A stretch of DNA of 64,000 nt from Caballeronia sp. dw_276 (GTDB lineage: Bacteria; Pseudomonadota; Gammaproteobacteria; Burkholderiales; Burkholderiaceae), in contig NZ_JAAVUV010000014.1 of assembly GCF_018449635.1 (NCBI RefSeq), forward strand, positions 1-64,000. The letters run 5' to 3'. Under the pieces are notes generated by a model. The model was not told the origin of the DNA, ran no database searches, and was given only the letters and a program-made list of their open reading frames with translations. Positions 52,962 through 62,541 of the stretch are shown here, one piece after another. Numbering within the stretch: position 1 is the first letter of the stretch; each line of letters begins with the position of its first letter. The position numbers and the translations under genes are program-made.

Positions 52962-53849
52962 TCACTTTCCTTCGGTAACCTGATGATTCGACATCAGTTC
53001 CAGCGCCCGAACCATGCCCGAGTGATCCCATTCGCGTCCGCCATTGGCCACGCAGACGCTGAACAATTGTTGCGCGCTTGCCGTGTGCGGCAATGCGAGC
53101 CCGAGCTTCTTGGCGCTTTCCAATGCCAGGTTCAAGTCTTTCTGATGCAGCTCGATCCGAAAGCCCGGGTTGAACGTGCGCTTGGTCATGCGCTCGCCGT
53201 GCACTTCCAGAATCCGCGACGCCGCGAAGCCGCCCATCAACGCTTTGCGCACGCGCTCGGGATCGGCGCCTGACTTCGATGCAAACAGCAGCGCTTCACC
53301 GACAGCCTCGATGTTCAGCGCCACGATGATCTGATTGGCGACCTTGCACGTTTGTCCCGCACCGTTATCGCCGATGAGCGTGATGTTCTTGCCCATCACA
53401 TCGAACAAAGGTTTTGCGCGTTCGAACGCGGTTTCGGGGCCGCCGACCATGATCGTGAGCGTCGCTTCACGCGCGCCGACTTCGCCGCCGGAGACGGGTG
53501 CATCGAGGTAATCGCAGCCCAGTGCGTTGATCTTTTTGGCGAACGCCTGCGTTTCGAGCGGGGAGATCGAGCTCATGTCGATCACGAGCTGGCCTTTCTC
53601 GAGGCCCTTCGCTACACCGTCGTCGGCGAAGAGGACGTTCGCCACATCGGGCGTGTCCGGAACCATCAACACGATGATCTCGCTGCCGCGCGCGACTTCG
53701 GTCGAATTGCCGACCACCGTGCCGAGCGAACGCAGATCGTCGGGCACCGGATATGCGCCGTTCAGGACGAGCGTGTGGCCCGCTTTCTTCAGGTTGCGCG
53801 CCATGTGGGCGCCCATGATGCCAAGTCCGATAAAACCGATTGTTGCCAT
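52962..53849 (-). CDS. glxR: 2-hydroxy-3-oxopropionate (tartronate semialdehyde) reductase
   Basis: The 295-residue protein begins MATIGFIGLGIMGAHMARNL with the Rossmann motif, then DAPVSGGEVGAREATLTIMV and KVANQIIVALNIEAVGEAL with the catalytic Lys region of the beta-hydroxyacid dehydrogenases. It reduces tartronate semialdehyde to glycerate. It is the last gene of gcl-hyi-glxR. GGAGGAG lies 9 bases before the ATG at 53849; a TTG 18 bp upstream is unlikely. Confidence 0.93.
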   Translation of the reverse strand: MATIGFIGLGIMGAHMARNLKKAGHTLVLNGAYPVPDDLRSLGTVVGNSTEVARGSEIIVLMVPDTPDVANVLFADDGVAKGLEKGQLVIDMSSISPLETQAFAKKINALGCDYLDAPVSGGEVGAREATLTIMVGGPETAFERAKPLFDVMGKNITLIGDNGAGQTCKVANQIIVALNIEAVGEALLFASKSGADPERVRKALMGGFAASRILEVHGERMTKRTFNPGFRIELHQKDLNLALESAKKLGLALPHTASAQQLFSVCVANGGREWDHSGMVRALELMSNHQVTEGK

Positions 53850-53883
53850 TACGTGTGTCTCCTCCAATTATCGGGTCGCGGCT

Positions 53884-54669
53884 TTATGCAACCGCGCGAA
53901 GTTCGTTCAACCATCCGAGGCCCGCTTCGGTCGTCGTACGCGGTTTGTATTCGCAACCGATCCAGCCTTCGTAGCCGACCGAATCCAGCAGGGCGAACAG
54001 GAACGGATAGTTGATCTCGCCCGTGCCCGGTTCGTTGCGACCAGGGTTGTCGGCGAGTTGAACATGCGCAATCGAAGGCAGGTTGCGCTTGATCGTCGCC
54101 GCCAGTTCGCCTTCCATGCGCTGCATGTGATAGATGTCGTACTGCAGGAACAGGTTGTCCGAACCGACATCGCGAATCACGTCGAGTCCTTCTTGCGATT
54201 TATTCAACGCGAAGCCGGGGATATCGAAGTGGTTGCAAGGCTCGACCAAGAGCCTGATACCTTCTTTCTTCAACGCATCGGCCGCGAACTTCAGGTTTTC
54301 GACGATCGTCGCGCGCGCTTCTTCACGACTCACCGAAGCCGGCGGAATTCCGACCAGACAATTGAGCTGCGGCACGTTCAACGCTTTGGCGTATTCGATC
54401 GCCTTCGTCACGCCTTCGCGAAACTCTTCCTTCCGGTCCGGCAAACACGCAATGCCGCGCTCGCCGCCTTCCCAGTTTCCGGCGGGCAAGTTATGCAACA
54501 CGATCTGCAGATTGTTGTCGTCCAGCCGCTGACGCAAATCCGCGATGGAATACGGGTAAGGAAACAGGAACTCCACCGCTTCGAAGCCCGCTTCCGCTGC
54601 CGCGGCAAAGCGATCGAGGAAGGGCACTTCGTTGAAAAGCATCGTCAGGTTTGCGGCAAAATTAGGCAT
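53884..54669 (-). CDS. hyi: Hydroxypyruvate isomerase
   Basis: The 261-residue protein is a sugar-isomerase TIM barrel: MPNFAANLTMLFNEVPFLDR at the start, LLVEPCNHFDIPGFAL near the metal site, and DIYHMQRMEGEL. It interconverts hydroxypyruvate and tartronate semialdehyde. It is located between gcl and glxR, matching the glyoxylate pathway order. Start at 54669 matches family length; frame opens at 54717. Confidence 0.93.
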   Translation of the reverse strand: MPNFAANLTMLFNEVPFLDRFAAAAEAGFEAVEFLFPYPYSIADLRQRLDDNNLQIVLHNLPAGNWEGGERGIACLPDRKEEFREGVTKAIEYAKALNVPQLNCLVGIPPASVSREEARATIVENLKFAADALKKEGIRLLVEPCNHFDIPGFALNKSQEGLDVIRDVGSDNLFLQYDIYHMQRMEGELAATIKRNLPSIAHVQLADNPGRNEPGTGEINYPFLFALLDSVGYEGWIGCEYKPRTTTEAGLGWLNELRAVA

Positions 54670-54694
54670 GGGTTCTACTCTCTCAGGCTTTGTT

Positions 54695-56476
54695 TCAGGC
54701 GTTCGATGTCGACGCAATCGCTGTCGGCGCGTCCTCTTCGTTTTCGGCGAGCGGCTCGAACTCGTTGATGTTGTCGATCTCCGTGCCCATCGCGATGTTC
54801 GTCACGCGCTCCAGGATCACTTCCACGATGATCGGCACCCCGAACTCCGCCAGCATGCCTTCCGCTTTGCGAAGGGCCGGCGCCAGATCTTCCGGTTTGA
54901 AGACGCGCATTGCCTTGCAGCCCAGACCTTCGGCGACCGCGACGTGATCCACGCCATAACCGTTCAGATCAGGCGCGTTGATGTTCTCGAACGCGAGCTG
55001 CACGCAGTAGTCCATATCGAAACCACGTTGTGCCTGGCGAATAAGGCCGAGGTACGAGTTGTTCACGACTACGTGGATATAAGGCAGGCGGAATTGCGCG
55101 CCAACGGCAAGCTCTTCGATCATGAACTGGAAGTCGTAGTCGCCGGAGAGCGCGACGATCGACCGTTGCGGGTCCGCAGCGCGCACGCCGAGCGCTGCCG
55201 GAATCGTCCAGCCGAGCGGGCCGGCCTGACCGCAGTTGATCCAGTTGCGCGCCTTGTACACGTGCAGGAATTGCGCGCCGGCGATCTGCGACAAGCCGAT
55301 CGTCGAGATGTAGCACGTGTCGCGGCCAAACACCTTGTTCATCTCTTCGTAGACGCGTTGCGGCTTCATCGGCACGTTGTCGAAGTGCGTCTTGCGATGC
55401 ATCGTGCGCTTGCGTTCCTGGCACTCGCCAACCCACGTGCCGAGATCCTTCAGCTTGCCCGCGGCCTTCCATTCACGCGCCACTTCAACGAAGAGTTCGA
55501 GCGCGAATTTGGCATCGGATACGATTCCGAGATCCGGTCCGAAGACGCGGCCAATCTGCGTCGGTTCAATATCCACGTGCACGAACGTGCGGCCCTTCGT
55601 ATAAACCTCGACGCTGCCGGTATGCCGGTTCGCCCAGCGATTGCCGATACCCAGCACGAAGTCCGATGCCAACATGTTGGCGTTGCCGTACCGGTGGGCC
55701 GTTTGCAAACCGCACATGCCGGCCATCAGCGGATGGTCGTCGGCAATCGCGCCCCAGCTCATCAGCGTCGGGATCACTGGCACGTTCACGAGCTCGGCGA
55801 ACTCGACCAGCAGATCTTCAGCAGCCGCATTCAATACGCCGCCGCCGGACACGATCAACGGGCGCTCTGAACTCGTCAGCATCGTCAGCGCCTTTTCGAC
55901 CTGGGCGCGCGTGGCTTTCGGCTTGTAAACGGGCAGGGGTTCGTACGTATCGATATCGAATTCAATTTCGGCGAGCTGCACATCGATAGGCAAGTCCACC
56001 AGCACCGGACCCGGACGGCCCGAGCGCATCAGGTGGAACGCCTGCTGGAACACGCGCGGCACGAGCGCCGGTTCGCGCACCGTGACTGCCCACTTGGTCA
56101 CCGGCTTCGCGATCGATTCGATATCGACGGCCTGGAAGTCTTCTTTATAGAGACGCGAGCGCGGCGCCTGACCCGTGATGGCGAGAATCGGAATCGAATC
56201 GGCCTGAGCGGAATACAGACCGGTGATCATGTCCGTTCCGGCCGGTCCCGACGTGCCGATACACACGCCAATGTTTCCCGGCGACGCCCGCGTATAACCT
56301 TCAGCCATGTGCGACGCGCCTTCCACGTGCCGCGCCAGCACGTGGCCGATACTGCCGGCCCGCTGCAGCGCGGAGTAGAACGGATTGATTGCAGCGCCCG
56401 GAACGCCGAACGCCATCTCGATGCCTTCTTTTTCCAGCACCAGAACGGCTGCGTCTACAGCTCGCATTTTTGTCAT
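54695..56476 (-). CDS. gcl: Glyoxylate carboligase (tartronate-semialdehyde synthase)
   Basis: The 593-residue protein begins MTKMRAVDAAVLVLEKEGIE and is a TPP enzyme: GVPGAAINPFYSALQ at the start, HYEGASH-like GHVLARHVEGASHMAEGYTR, GISTGPAGTDMI-like region and the C-terminal PP domain GDYDFQFMIEELAV. It joins two glyoxylates, releasing CO2, to give tartronate semialdehyde; family members need FAD and Mg. The length equals E. coli Gcl. GGAG supports 56476; an ATG 12 bp upstream is less likely. It heads the operon. Confidence 0.95.
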   Translation of the reverse strand: MTKMRAVDAAVLVLEKEGIEMAFGVPGAAINPFYSALQRAGSIGHVLARHVEGASHMAEGYTRASPGNIGVCIGTSGPAGTDMITGLYSAQADSIPILAITGQAPRSRLYKEDFQAVDIESIAKPVTKWAVTVREPALVPRVFQQAFHLMRSGRPGPVLVDLPIDVQLAEIEFDIDTYEPLPVYKPKATRAQVEKALTMLTSSERPLIVSGGGVLNAAAEDLLVEFAELVNVPVIPTLMSWGAIADDHPLMAGMCGLQTAHRYGNANMLASDFVLGIGNRWANRHTGSVEVYTKGRTFVHVDIEPTQIGRVFGPDLGIVSDAKFALELFVEVAREWKAAGKLKDLGTWVGECQERKRTMHRKTHFDNVPMKPQRVYEEMNKVFGRDTCYISTIGLSQIAGAQFLHVYKARNWINCGQAGPLGWTIPAALGVRAADPQRSIVALSGDYDFQFMIEELAVGAQFRLPYIHVVVNNSYLGLIRQAQRGFDMDYCVQLAFENINAPDLNGYGVDHVAVAEGLGCKAMRVFKPEDLAPALRKAEGMLAEFGVPIIVEVILERVTNIAMGTEIDNINEFEPLAENEEDAPTAIASTSNA

Positions 56477-56631
56477 GACTGTCTCCATCCACTTTGTGTT
56501 TCGCTGCGTCCCGCCATTGCAGAACGTCGTTTAACGGACTTTATGCGTGTGCCGGAGTGTTGATAAGATCAGCCAGAGTCGTTTGATCCGATACAAAAAG
56601 TATGGAACGGCTGTGCAACGGAGACAGAAAA

Positions 56632-57543
56632 ATGGATCGCTTCAGGCAAATAGAGACGTTCGTGAAGGTAGCCGAGGCCGGCAGCCTCGCCGCGGCCGCG
56701 TTGGAAGAGGGCGTGTCGCCGGTGATTCTGGGGCGGCGTATCGATGCGCTGGAAAAGCGTCTGGGCGTGAAGTTGATGTATCGCTCGACGCGCCGTCTGG
56801 TTGTAAGCGAAGAAGGCGCGGCCTTTCTGGAACGCTGCCGTGGGCTTTTGGCCGACTGGAACCAGGCGGAAAACGAACTCGCCGACGGTCAGCGCACCGT
56901 CGACGGCCATCTGATCGTCTCGGCGCCCGCCGCTTTCGGGCGAATGCACGTGGCGCCGCACGCCCCTGGTTTTCTCGCCGATAAACCCGCGTTGCAGATG
57001 TCGTTCAACCTGAATGACCGCGTGGCCGACCTGATCCGCGAGGGTTACGACCTGTCGATACGGATCGGCGGGGCGGTGGACCAGAATTTCGTGGCGGTGA
57101 AACTCGCTGAAAACCATCGCGTGGTCTGCGGCACGCCCGCGTATTTCAAGAAGCACGGCAAACCGAAATTGCTCGATGACCTGCCGCGCCACAATTGCCT
57201 TGCCTTCAACCTGCAGGGCGGTCAGAACCGCGGCTGGTACTTCCGCCGCAACGGCAAGCTGGCAACGGTGCGCGTTTCCGGAAACCTTGATTGCAACGAC
57301 GGCGAATTGCTCCACCGATGGGTCTCCGAAGGCCACGGCCTTGGCTGGCGCTCGACGTGGGAGATCCAGCGGCAACTGGCGGCGGGCGAACTGGAAACGG
57401 TACTCGACGAGTTCGCGCTACCGGACTACGACATCCTCGCCGTATATCCGCAACAGCGCTATGTTCCGGCAAAAGTGCGCTACTTCATTGATTATTTGAA
57501 GAAAATTTATGCGCAGCCGGATTACTGGAGCCGCGAGCGCTAA
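56632..57543 (+). CDS. LysR-family regulator, divergent from gcl
   Basis: The 303-residue protein has the N-terminal HTH (MDRFRQIETFVKVAEAGSLA, then GVSPVILGRRIDALEKRLGV) and LysR effector domain (DYDLSIRIGGAVDQ-like region). It is divergent from gcl with a 155-bp gap, so it probably regulates the glyoxylate operon. CGGAGACAG lies before the ATG at 56632. A 9-bp dyad CGTTTAACG at 56528-56536 may be an operator. Confidence 0.85.
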   Translation: MDRFRQIETFVKVAEAGSLAAAALEEGVSPVILGRRIDALEKRLGVKLMYRSTRRLVVSEEGAAFLERCRGLLADWNQAENELADGQRTVDGHLIVSAPAAFGRMHVAPHAPGFLADKPALQMSFNLNDRVADLIREGYDLSIRIGGAVDQNFVAVKLAENHRVVCGTPAYFKKHGKPKLLDDLPRHNCLAFNLQGGQNRGWYFRRNGKLATVRVSGNLDCNDGELLHRWVSEGHGLGWRSTWEIQRQLAAGELETVLDEFALPDYDILAVYPQQRYVPAKVRYFIDYLKKIYAQPDYWSRER

Positions 57544-57627
57544 CGTCTTTCAACCGCACGGGACCGCCGGGGCGCGCCTAAGCCATTGAAAACACAGCGG
57601 AACTGAAGCGCGAATCGCCCAAATCAG

Positions 57628-57656
57628 TTGTACGGGCATCCATATCCGGCTATAAT
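57628..57656 (+). promoter_or_regulatory. Sigma-70 promoter of the rpsF operon
   Basis: TTGTAC (57628-57633) and TATAAT (57651-57656) are 17 bp apart, 66 bp before the rpsF start. Confidence 0.8.
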
Positions 57657-57721
57657 CGCTGGCTTCTCTCTTGCCGCACCGGTCCGACGCCCGGGTGGCT
57701 TTATATCCTCAAGGAGTAACA

Positions 57722-58096
57722 ATGCGTCATTACGAAATCGTATTTATCGTGCATCCGGATCAGAGCGAGCAAGTGCCCGCCATGATCGAACGGTACAAAA
57801 CCACGATCACGTCGCACGGTGGTTCGATCCACCGCATCGAAGACTGGGGCCGCCGTCAGCTGGCTTACATGATCGAGAAACTCGCGAAGGCTCACTACGT
57901 GTGCATGAACATCGAATGCAGCCAGGAAACCCTGGAAGAGCTGGAACACGCATTCAAGTTCAACGACGCAGTGCTGCGTCACCTGATCGTCAAGATGAAG
58001 AAGGCCGAAACCGGCCCGTCGCCGATGATGAAGGAAGTGCACCGCGAAGAAGCCAAGAAGGCGGCCAGCCAGCCGTCGACTGAAGCGCAGGCTTAA
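57722..58096 (+). CDS. rpsF: 30S ribosomal protein S6
   Basis: The 124-residue protein begins MRHYEIVFIVHPDQSEQVPA and has HRIEDWGRRQLAYMIEK, typical of S6. It binds S18 on the 30S platform. AAGGAG precedes the ATG at 57722. It leads the rpsF-priB-rpsR-rplI cluster. Confidence 0.98.
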   Translation: MRHYEIVFIVHPDQSEQVPAMIERYKTTITSHGGSIHRIEDWGRRQLAYMIEKLAKAHYVCMNIECSQETLEELEHAFKFNDAVLRHLIVKMKKAETGPSPMMKEVHREEAKKAASQPSTEAQA

Positions 58097-58142
58097 ATAG
58101 TCGCCTATACCTATTCATAGGCGTCAAGCCACCAGGATTTAA

Positions 58143-58442
58143 GTGAACCGGCTGCAACTGACAGCAAGCGTCGTGGAACGCGAACCGGTGCGGTACACCC
58201 CCGCCGGCGTCCCCATAGCAAGCTGCACGTTGCATCACTGTACGGAAGTCGTCGAAGCGGGCATTCCTCGCCAGATCGAACTGACACTTCCTGCGGTAGC
58301 GGCCGGAGCTGCGAGCGGCAAGCTGGAAAGCCTTGCGATGGGCGTCGAAACGCTCTTCACAGGCTTCATGGCCAAGAAAAACCGCAACGCGCGAACCCTG
58401 GTGTTTCACATCACAGAATTGCAGGATATTGGAAAGGACTGA
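58143..58442 (+). CDS. priB: Primosomal replication protein PriB
   Basis: The 99-residue OB-fold protein (VNRLQLTASVVEREPVRYTP with GTG start, then CTLHHCTEVVEAGIPRQIEL) is the beta-proteobacterial PriB between rpsF and rpsR. It binds single-stranded DNA and PriA to restart replication forks. The GTG start at 58143 keeps the usual length; rpsR starts 3 bp after its stop. Confidence rests partly on synteny. Confidence 0.93.
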   Translation: MNRLQLTASVVEREPVRYTPAGVPIASCTLHHCTEVVEAGIPRQIELTLPAVAAGAASGKLESLAMGVETLFTGFMAKKNRNARTLVFHITELQDIGKD

Positions 58443-58444
58443 AC

Positions 58445-58720
58445 ATGCCCCGCCCGACTGGTAAGAAATTCGACAAACGTCGTCAGCAACAAAACCCGCT
58501 CTTCAAGCGCAAGAAGTTCTGCCGTTTCACCGCGGCCAATGTCGAGTACATCGACTACAAGGACACGGAAACGCTGAAGGATTTCGTTGGTGAGAACGGC
58601 AAGATCACGCCGGCTCGTTTGACTGGAACCAAGGCTCACTACCAACGTCAGCTCGACACGGCTATCAAGCGCGCTCGTTTTCTCGCGCTCCTGCCGTACA
58701 CCGACCTGCACAAGGCCTAA
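58445..58720 (+). CDS. rpsR: 30S ribosomal protein S18
   Basis: The 91-residue basic protein has the S18 core CRFTAANVEYIDYKDTETLK and TGTKAHYQRQLDTAIKRARF. It pairs with S6 in the 30S subunit. It follows priB with 2 bp between, so it is translationally coupled. Confidence 0.97.
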   Translation: MPRPTGKKFDKRRQQQNPLFKRKKFCRFTAANVEYIDYKDTETLKDFVGENGKITPARLTGTKAHYQRQLDTAIKRARFLALLPYTDLHKA

Positions 58721-58747
58721 TCAGACGACGCAATAAGGAAAAGCCAA

Positions 58748-59203
58748 ATGCAAATCATTCTTTTGGAAAAAGTCGTCAACCTGGGCAACCTCGGCGACAT
58801 CGTGAAGGTCAAGGACGGTTACGCACGTAACTTCCTGATCCCGGGCAAGAAGGCTCGCCGTGCAACGAAGGACGCAATCGCGGAATTCGAAGTGCGCCGC
58901 GCTGAACTGGAAAAGGTTGCGGCTGAAAAGCTGGCAGCTGCTACGGCTCAAGGCGAAAAGCTGAGCGGCGCAACCGTTCAGATCTCGCAAAAGGCTGGCG
59001 TCGACGGTCGTTTGTTCGGTTCGGTGACGAATGCGGACATCGCAGACGCGCTGAAGAAGCAGGGTCTGGCTGAAGTCGAAAAGTCGCAAGTGCGTCTGGC
59101 CGACGGCCCGCTGAAGCTGGTTGGCGATCACGCTGTCCAGATCGCGCTGCACACGGACGTGTTGGTTGACGTAACGGTGTCGGTGCTGGGCGAGCACGCT
59201 TAA
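58748..59203 (+). CDS. rplI: 50S ribosomal protein L9
   Basis: The 151-residue protein begins MQIILLEKVVNLGNLGDIVK and has the GYARNFLIPGKKARRAT motif with the long helix after it. It is L9 of the 50S subunit. AAGGAAAA precedes the ATG at 58748. A terminator follows at 59263. Confidence 0.98.
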   Translation: MQIILLEKVVNLGNLGDIVKVKDGYARNFLIPGKKARRATKDAIAEFEVRRAELEKVAAEKLAAATAQGEKLSGATVQISQKAGVDGRLFGSVTNADIADALKKQGLAEVEKSQVRLADGPLKLVGDHAVQIALHTDVLVDVTVSVLGEHA

Positions 59204-59262
59204 GCTTCCAGCCAGCCGGGTTTTCTCCTGGCGCTGATGCAAAAGCACAGTAGTAAAAGAAG

Positions 59263-59294
59263 GGCGGGAACCCTCAACGGTTCCCGCCTTTTTT
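59263..59294 (+). terminator. Rho-independent terminator after rplI
   Basis: GGCGGGAACC, loop CTCAAC, GGTTCCCGCC and a T6 run. Confidence 0.92.
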
Positions 59295-59343
59295 GTTTTT
59301 TCCGTCTCCCGCCGCCCCTTCATTTCGCCGATAATTGCTCCCC

Positions 59344-60732
59344 ATGAACGCACCCTCGAAAGATCCGCAAATGGATGCGCTGAAGGTCCCGCCGCATTCC
59401 ATCGAAGCCGAACAATCCGTCATTGGCGGCTTGTTGCTCGACAACGCCGCGTGGGATCGCATTGCGGACCTGATGTCGCACAGTGATTTCTACCGCTACG
59501 ACCACAGGATCATCTACGAGGCGATCGGCAAGCTGATCGCGACCACGCGTCCTGCTGACGTGATCACCGTCTACGAGGCGTTGACGAATACGGGCAAGGC
59601 GGAGGAAGTTGGCGGTCTTGCCTACCTGAACGCGCTGGCACAGAACACGCCGAGCGCAGCCAACATTCGCCGATACGCGGAAATCGTGCGCGACCGGGCG
59701 GTCTTGCGCCGGCTGGTTTCCGTCGCCGACGAGATTTCCGCTGACGCCTTCAATCCACAAGGCAAGGAAGTGCGCCAGTTGCTGGACGAAGCCGAAGCGA
59801 AAGTATTTTCGATCGCGGAAAGCGGCGCGCGCGGCACGCAAGGGTTTCTGGAGATCGGCCCGCTTTTGACGGAAGTCGTCGAGCGTATCGATACGCTTTA
59901 TCACACTGCGAATCCCAGCGATGTCACCGGTACGCCGACCGGTTTTGTCGATCTGGACCGCATGACTTCCGGTATGCACGGCGGTGAGTTGATCATCGTG
60001 GCGGGGCGTCCATCGATGGGTAAAACCGCGTTTTCGATGAATATCGGCGAGTACGTGGCAGTCGAATACGGCCTGCCGGTCGCCGTGTTCTCAATGGAAA
60101 TGCCGGGTACGCAGCTGACCATGCGGATGCTGGGCTCGGTCGGACGTCTTGATCAGCACAGAATGCGCACCGGCCGTCTCACCGACGAAGACTGGCCAAA
60201 GCTCACGCACGCGGTGCAGAAAATGAGTGAGGCGCAAATTTTTATCGATGAAACCGGCGGCCTGAACCCGATGGAATTGCGTTCACGTTCACGTCGCCTC
60301 GCGCGGCAGTGCGGCAAACTGGGTTTGATCATTGTCGACTACTTGCAGCTGATGTCCGGATCAGGATCGGGTGGCGAAAACCGCGCTACGGAAATTTCCG
60401 AAATCTCGCGTTCGCTCAAAAGTCTCGCAAAAGAACTCGATGTCCCCGTCGTTGCGCTATCGCAGCTCAATCGCGGGTTGGAGCAGAGGCCGAACAAGCG
60501 CCCGATCATGTCGGATTTGCGCGAATCCGGCGCTATCGAGCAGGATGCGGACGTCATTTTGTTTATCTATCGCGACGAGGTTTACAACCCCGACAGTCCG
60601 GACAAAGGCACGGCGGAAATCATCATCGGCAAGCAGCGTAATGGTCCGATCGGCCCGGTACGGCTCACGTTCCAGGGTCAATACACGAAGTTCGAGAATT
60701 TTGCCGGCGCGCAGAATTTCTACAGCGACTAA
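59344..60732 (+). CDS. dnaB: Replicative DNA helicase DnaB
   Basis: The 462-residue protein has the DnaB N-terminal domain (PPHSIEAEQSVIGGLLLDNA) and RecA-like motor with Walker A GRPSMGKTAFSMN near residues 220-232, IFIDETGGLNPMELRSRSRR and SQLNRGLEQRPNKRPIMSDLRESG. It unwinds the fork ahead of Pol III. An in-frame TTG at 59335 is possible, but the ATG at 59344 is favoured. It has its own leader after the rplI terminator, and a hairpin follows at 60748. Confidence 0.97.
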   Translation: MNAPSKDPQMDALKVPPHSIEAEQSVIGGLLLDNAAWDRIADLMSHSDFYRYDHRIIYEAIGKLIATTRPADVITVYEALTNTGKAEEVGGLAYLNALAQNTPSAANIRRYAEIVRDRAVLRRLVSVADEISADAFNPQGKEVRQLLDEAEAKVFSIAESGARGTQGFLEIGPLLTEVVERIDTLYHTANPSDVTGTPTGFVDLDRMTSGMHGGELIIVAGRPSMGKTAFSMNIGEYVAVEYGLPVAVFSMEMPGTQLTMRMLGSVGRLDQHRMRTGRLTDEDWPKLTHAVQKMSEAQIFIDETGGLNPMELRSRSRRLARQCGKLGLIIVDYLQLMSGSGSGGENRATEISEISRSLKSLAKELDVPVVALSQLNRGLEQRPNKRPIMSDLRESGAIEQDADVILFIYRDEVYNPDSPDKGTAEIIIGKQRNGPIGPVRLTFQGQYTKFENFAGAQNFYSD

Positions 60733-60747
60733 GGAACTAATTGTGCA

Positions 60748-60782
60748 ACCGCACTCGGATTGATACCAATCCAGAGTGCGGT
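60748..60782. other. Stem-loop between dnaB and the DUF47 gene
   Basis: ACCGCACTC-GGATTG pairs with CAATCC-A-GAGTGCGGT, a 15-bp stem with one bulged A and a 4-base loop. It has no T-run, so it may be an RNA-stability or attenuator element rather than a terminator. Confidence 0.6.
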
Positions 60783-60852
60783 GGCGTTCCCGCGAAGGTA
60801 CAATGTGGCGGTTTTATGTCAGCGCCACTTTGAGCCACTTTCCGGGATTTTC

Positions 60853-61479
60853 ATGTTCGGTCGATTCATGCCCACCGAGGGCAAATTTTTCGAAATCTTC
60901 AATGCGCACGCGAAGTGCATCGTCGACGCGAGCCACGAACTCGAACTGCTGATCGACAACATGGACCAGATGGAAGTCCATAAGCAGAACGTCCAGACGA
61001 ACGAAAAACGTGCTGACAAACTCACGCACGAAACCATCGACCTGCTGCACAAGACCTTTATCACGCCGCTCGATCGCGACGAAATCCACAAGCTCATCAC
61101 GACCATGGACGACATCCTGGACCTGATGGAGGACGTCGCCACCGCAATTTCGCTTTACGACGTGCGCGAATCGACCGCGGAAATGAGCCAGTTGGCGCAT
61201 ATTTGCACGGCGACGTCCGAGCGCGTGCAGCAAGCCGTGCAGCTTCTCGCCGACATGAAGCGCGCTAGCGAAATCCTCAAGATTTGCGAAGAAATTGACC
61301 GTCTGGAGTCAGACGCGGACCGTGTGCTGCGCTCGGCCATGTCGAAACTCTTCCGCGAAGAGGACAACGTCAAGACGCTGATCAAGTTGAAGGCAATCTA
61401 CGAGTTGCTGGAAACGATCACCGACAAATGCGAGGATGTTGCGAACATCATCGAAGGCATCGTGTTGGAAAACGCCTGA
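60853..61479 (+). CDS. DUF47 (PhoU-like) phosphate transport accessory protein
   Basis: The 208-residue all-helical protein begins MFGRFMPTEGKFFEIFNAHA and has NEKRADKLTHETIDLLHKTF and LITTMDDILDLMEDVATAIS, the DUF47/YkaA pattern. DUF47 genes precede pit transporters widely and are thought to modulate them. The next gene is the Pit transporter 29 bp later. Start at 60853 fits the family; frame opens at 60760. Confidence 0.93.
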   Translation: MFGRFMPTEGKFFEIFNAHAKCIVDASHELELLIDNMDQMEVHKQNVQTNEKRADKLTHETIDLLHKTFITPLDRDEIHKLITTMDDILDLMEDVATAISLYDVRESTAEMSQLAHICTATSERVQQAVQLLADMKRASEILKICEEIDRLESDADRVLRSAMSKLFREEDNVKTLIKLKAIYELLETITDKCEDVANIIEGIVLENA

Positions 61480-61508
61480 TTTCAGCCGCGCCACTCACCC
61501 GATAAACG

Positions 61509-62519
61509 ATGCATTCGATTCAACTCGCCCTCTGGGCTGTCATTACGCTCGTCGTGGTCGCGCTGGTTTTCGACTTCATGAACGGCTTCCACGACGCCGC
61601 CAACTCCATTGCAACCGTCGTATCAACCGGCGTGCTGAAACCTCAGCAGGCCGTGGCTTTTGCCGCCGCATTCAACGTCATCGCGTATTTCATCTTCCAT
61701 TTGAAGGTGGCGGCGACCGTGGGCAAAGGGACTATCGACCCGGCTATCGTCGATCAATATGTGATCTTCGGAGCGCTGGTCGGGGCCATCGGCTGGAACA
61801 TCATCACGTGGCACTACGGCATTCCGTCGAGTTCATCGCATGCGCTGATTGGCGGTCTGGTGGGTTCGGCCTGGGCCAAGTCCGGCTGGGGTTCGCTCAA
61901 TATGGACGGCTTACTCAAGACCGTTTCGTTCATTTTTATCTCGCCGCTGCTCGGTTTCGTGCTCGGGTCGCTCTTCATGCTGATCGTCTCGTGGATGTAT
62001 TTCCGAACGCCTCCATCGAAAGTGGACCGGCGTTTCAGGCGATGGCAACTGGTATCGGCGGGACTTTATAGCTTGGGCCACGGCGGCAACGACGCGCAGA
62101 AAACCATCGGCATCATCTGGATGCTGCTGATTGCCGCCGGCTATGCATCGGCTACGGCCGACGCGCCGCCAATCTGGGTGATCGGCGGATGCTATCTTTC
62201 GATGGGACTCGGCACCTTGTTCGGCGGCTGGCGCATCGTGCGCACGATGGGGCAGAAGATCACGAAGCTGAAACCCGTCGGTGGGTTTTGTGCGGAATCG
62301 GGCGGGGCAATCACGCTGTTCGTGGCGTCGTTTCTTGGGATTCCGGTTTCGACCACGCATACGATTACCGGCGCGATTGTCGGTGTCGGCGCGACGCAGA
62401 AATTCAGCGCGGTGCGTTGGGGCGTCGCAGGAAATATTGTCTGGGCGTGGATTTTGACCATTCCAGCGTCGGCCGTAATGGCTGCCGGCGCGTGGTGGCT
62501 TGGCCGCCACTTTTTCTGA
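61509..62519 (+). CDS. PiT family low-affinity phosphate transporter
   Basis: The 336-residue protein has the PiT signatures FMNGFHDAANSIATVVSTGV and SLGHGGNDAQKTIGIIW. GFxAE-like GGFCAESGGAITLFVASFLGIPVSTTHTITGAI lies late in the chain. It imports metal-phosphate complexes with protons. It ends at the terminator at 62542. It is coupled to the upstream DUF47 gene. Confidence 0.95.
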   Translation: MHSIQLALWAVITLVVVALVFDFMNGFHDAANSIATVVSTGVLKPQQAVAFAAAFNVIAYFIFHLKVAATVGKGTIDPAIVDQYVIFGALVGAIGWNIITWHYGIPSSSSHALIGGLVGSAWAKSGWGSLNMDGLLKTVSFIFISPLLGFVLGSLFMLIVSWMYFRTPPSKVDRRFRRWQLVSAGLYSLGHGGNDAQKTIGIIWMLLIAAGYASATADAPPIWVIGGCYLSMGLGTLFGGWRIVRTMGQKITKLKPVGGFCAESGGAITLFVASFLGIPVSTTHTITGAIVGVGATQKFSAVRWGVAGNIVWAWILTIPASAVMAAGAWWLGRHFF

Positions 62520-62541
62520 GCCAACCGGCCAGTCAAGCTTG

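Noticed and set aside
54632..55870. 412-codon plus-strand open frame
   Set aside because: Antisense to gcl.
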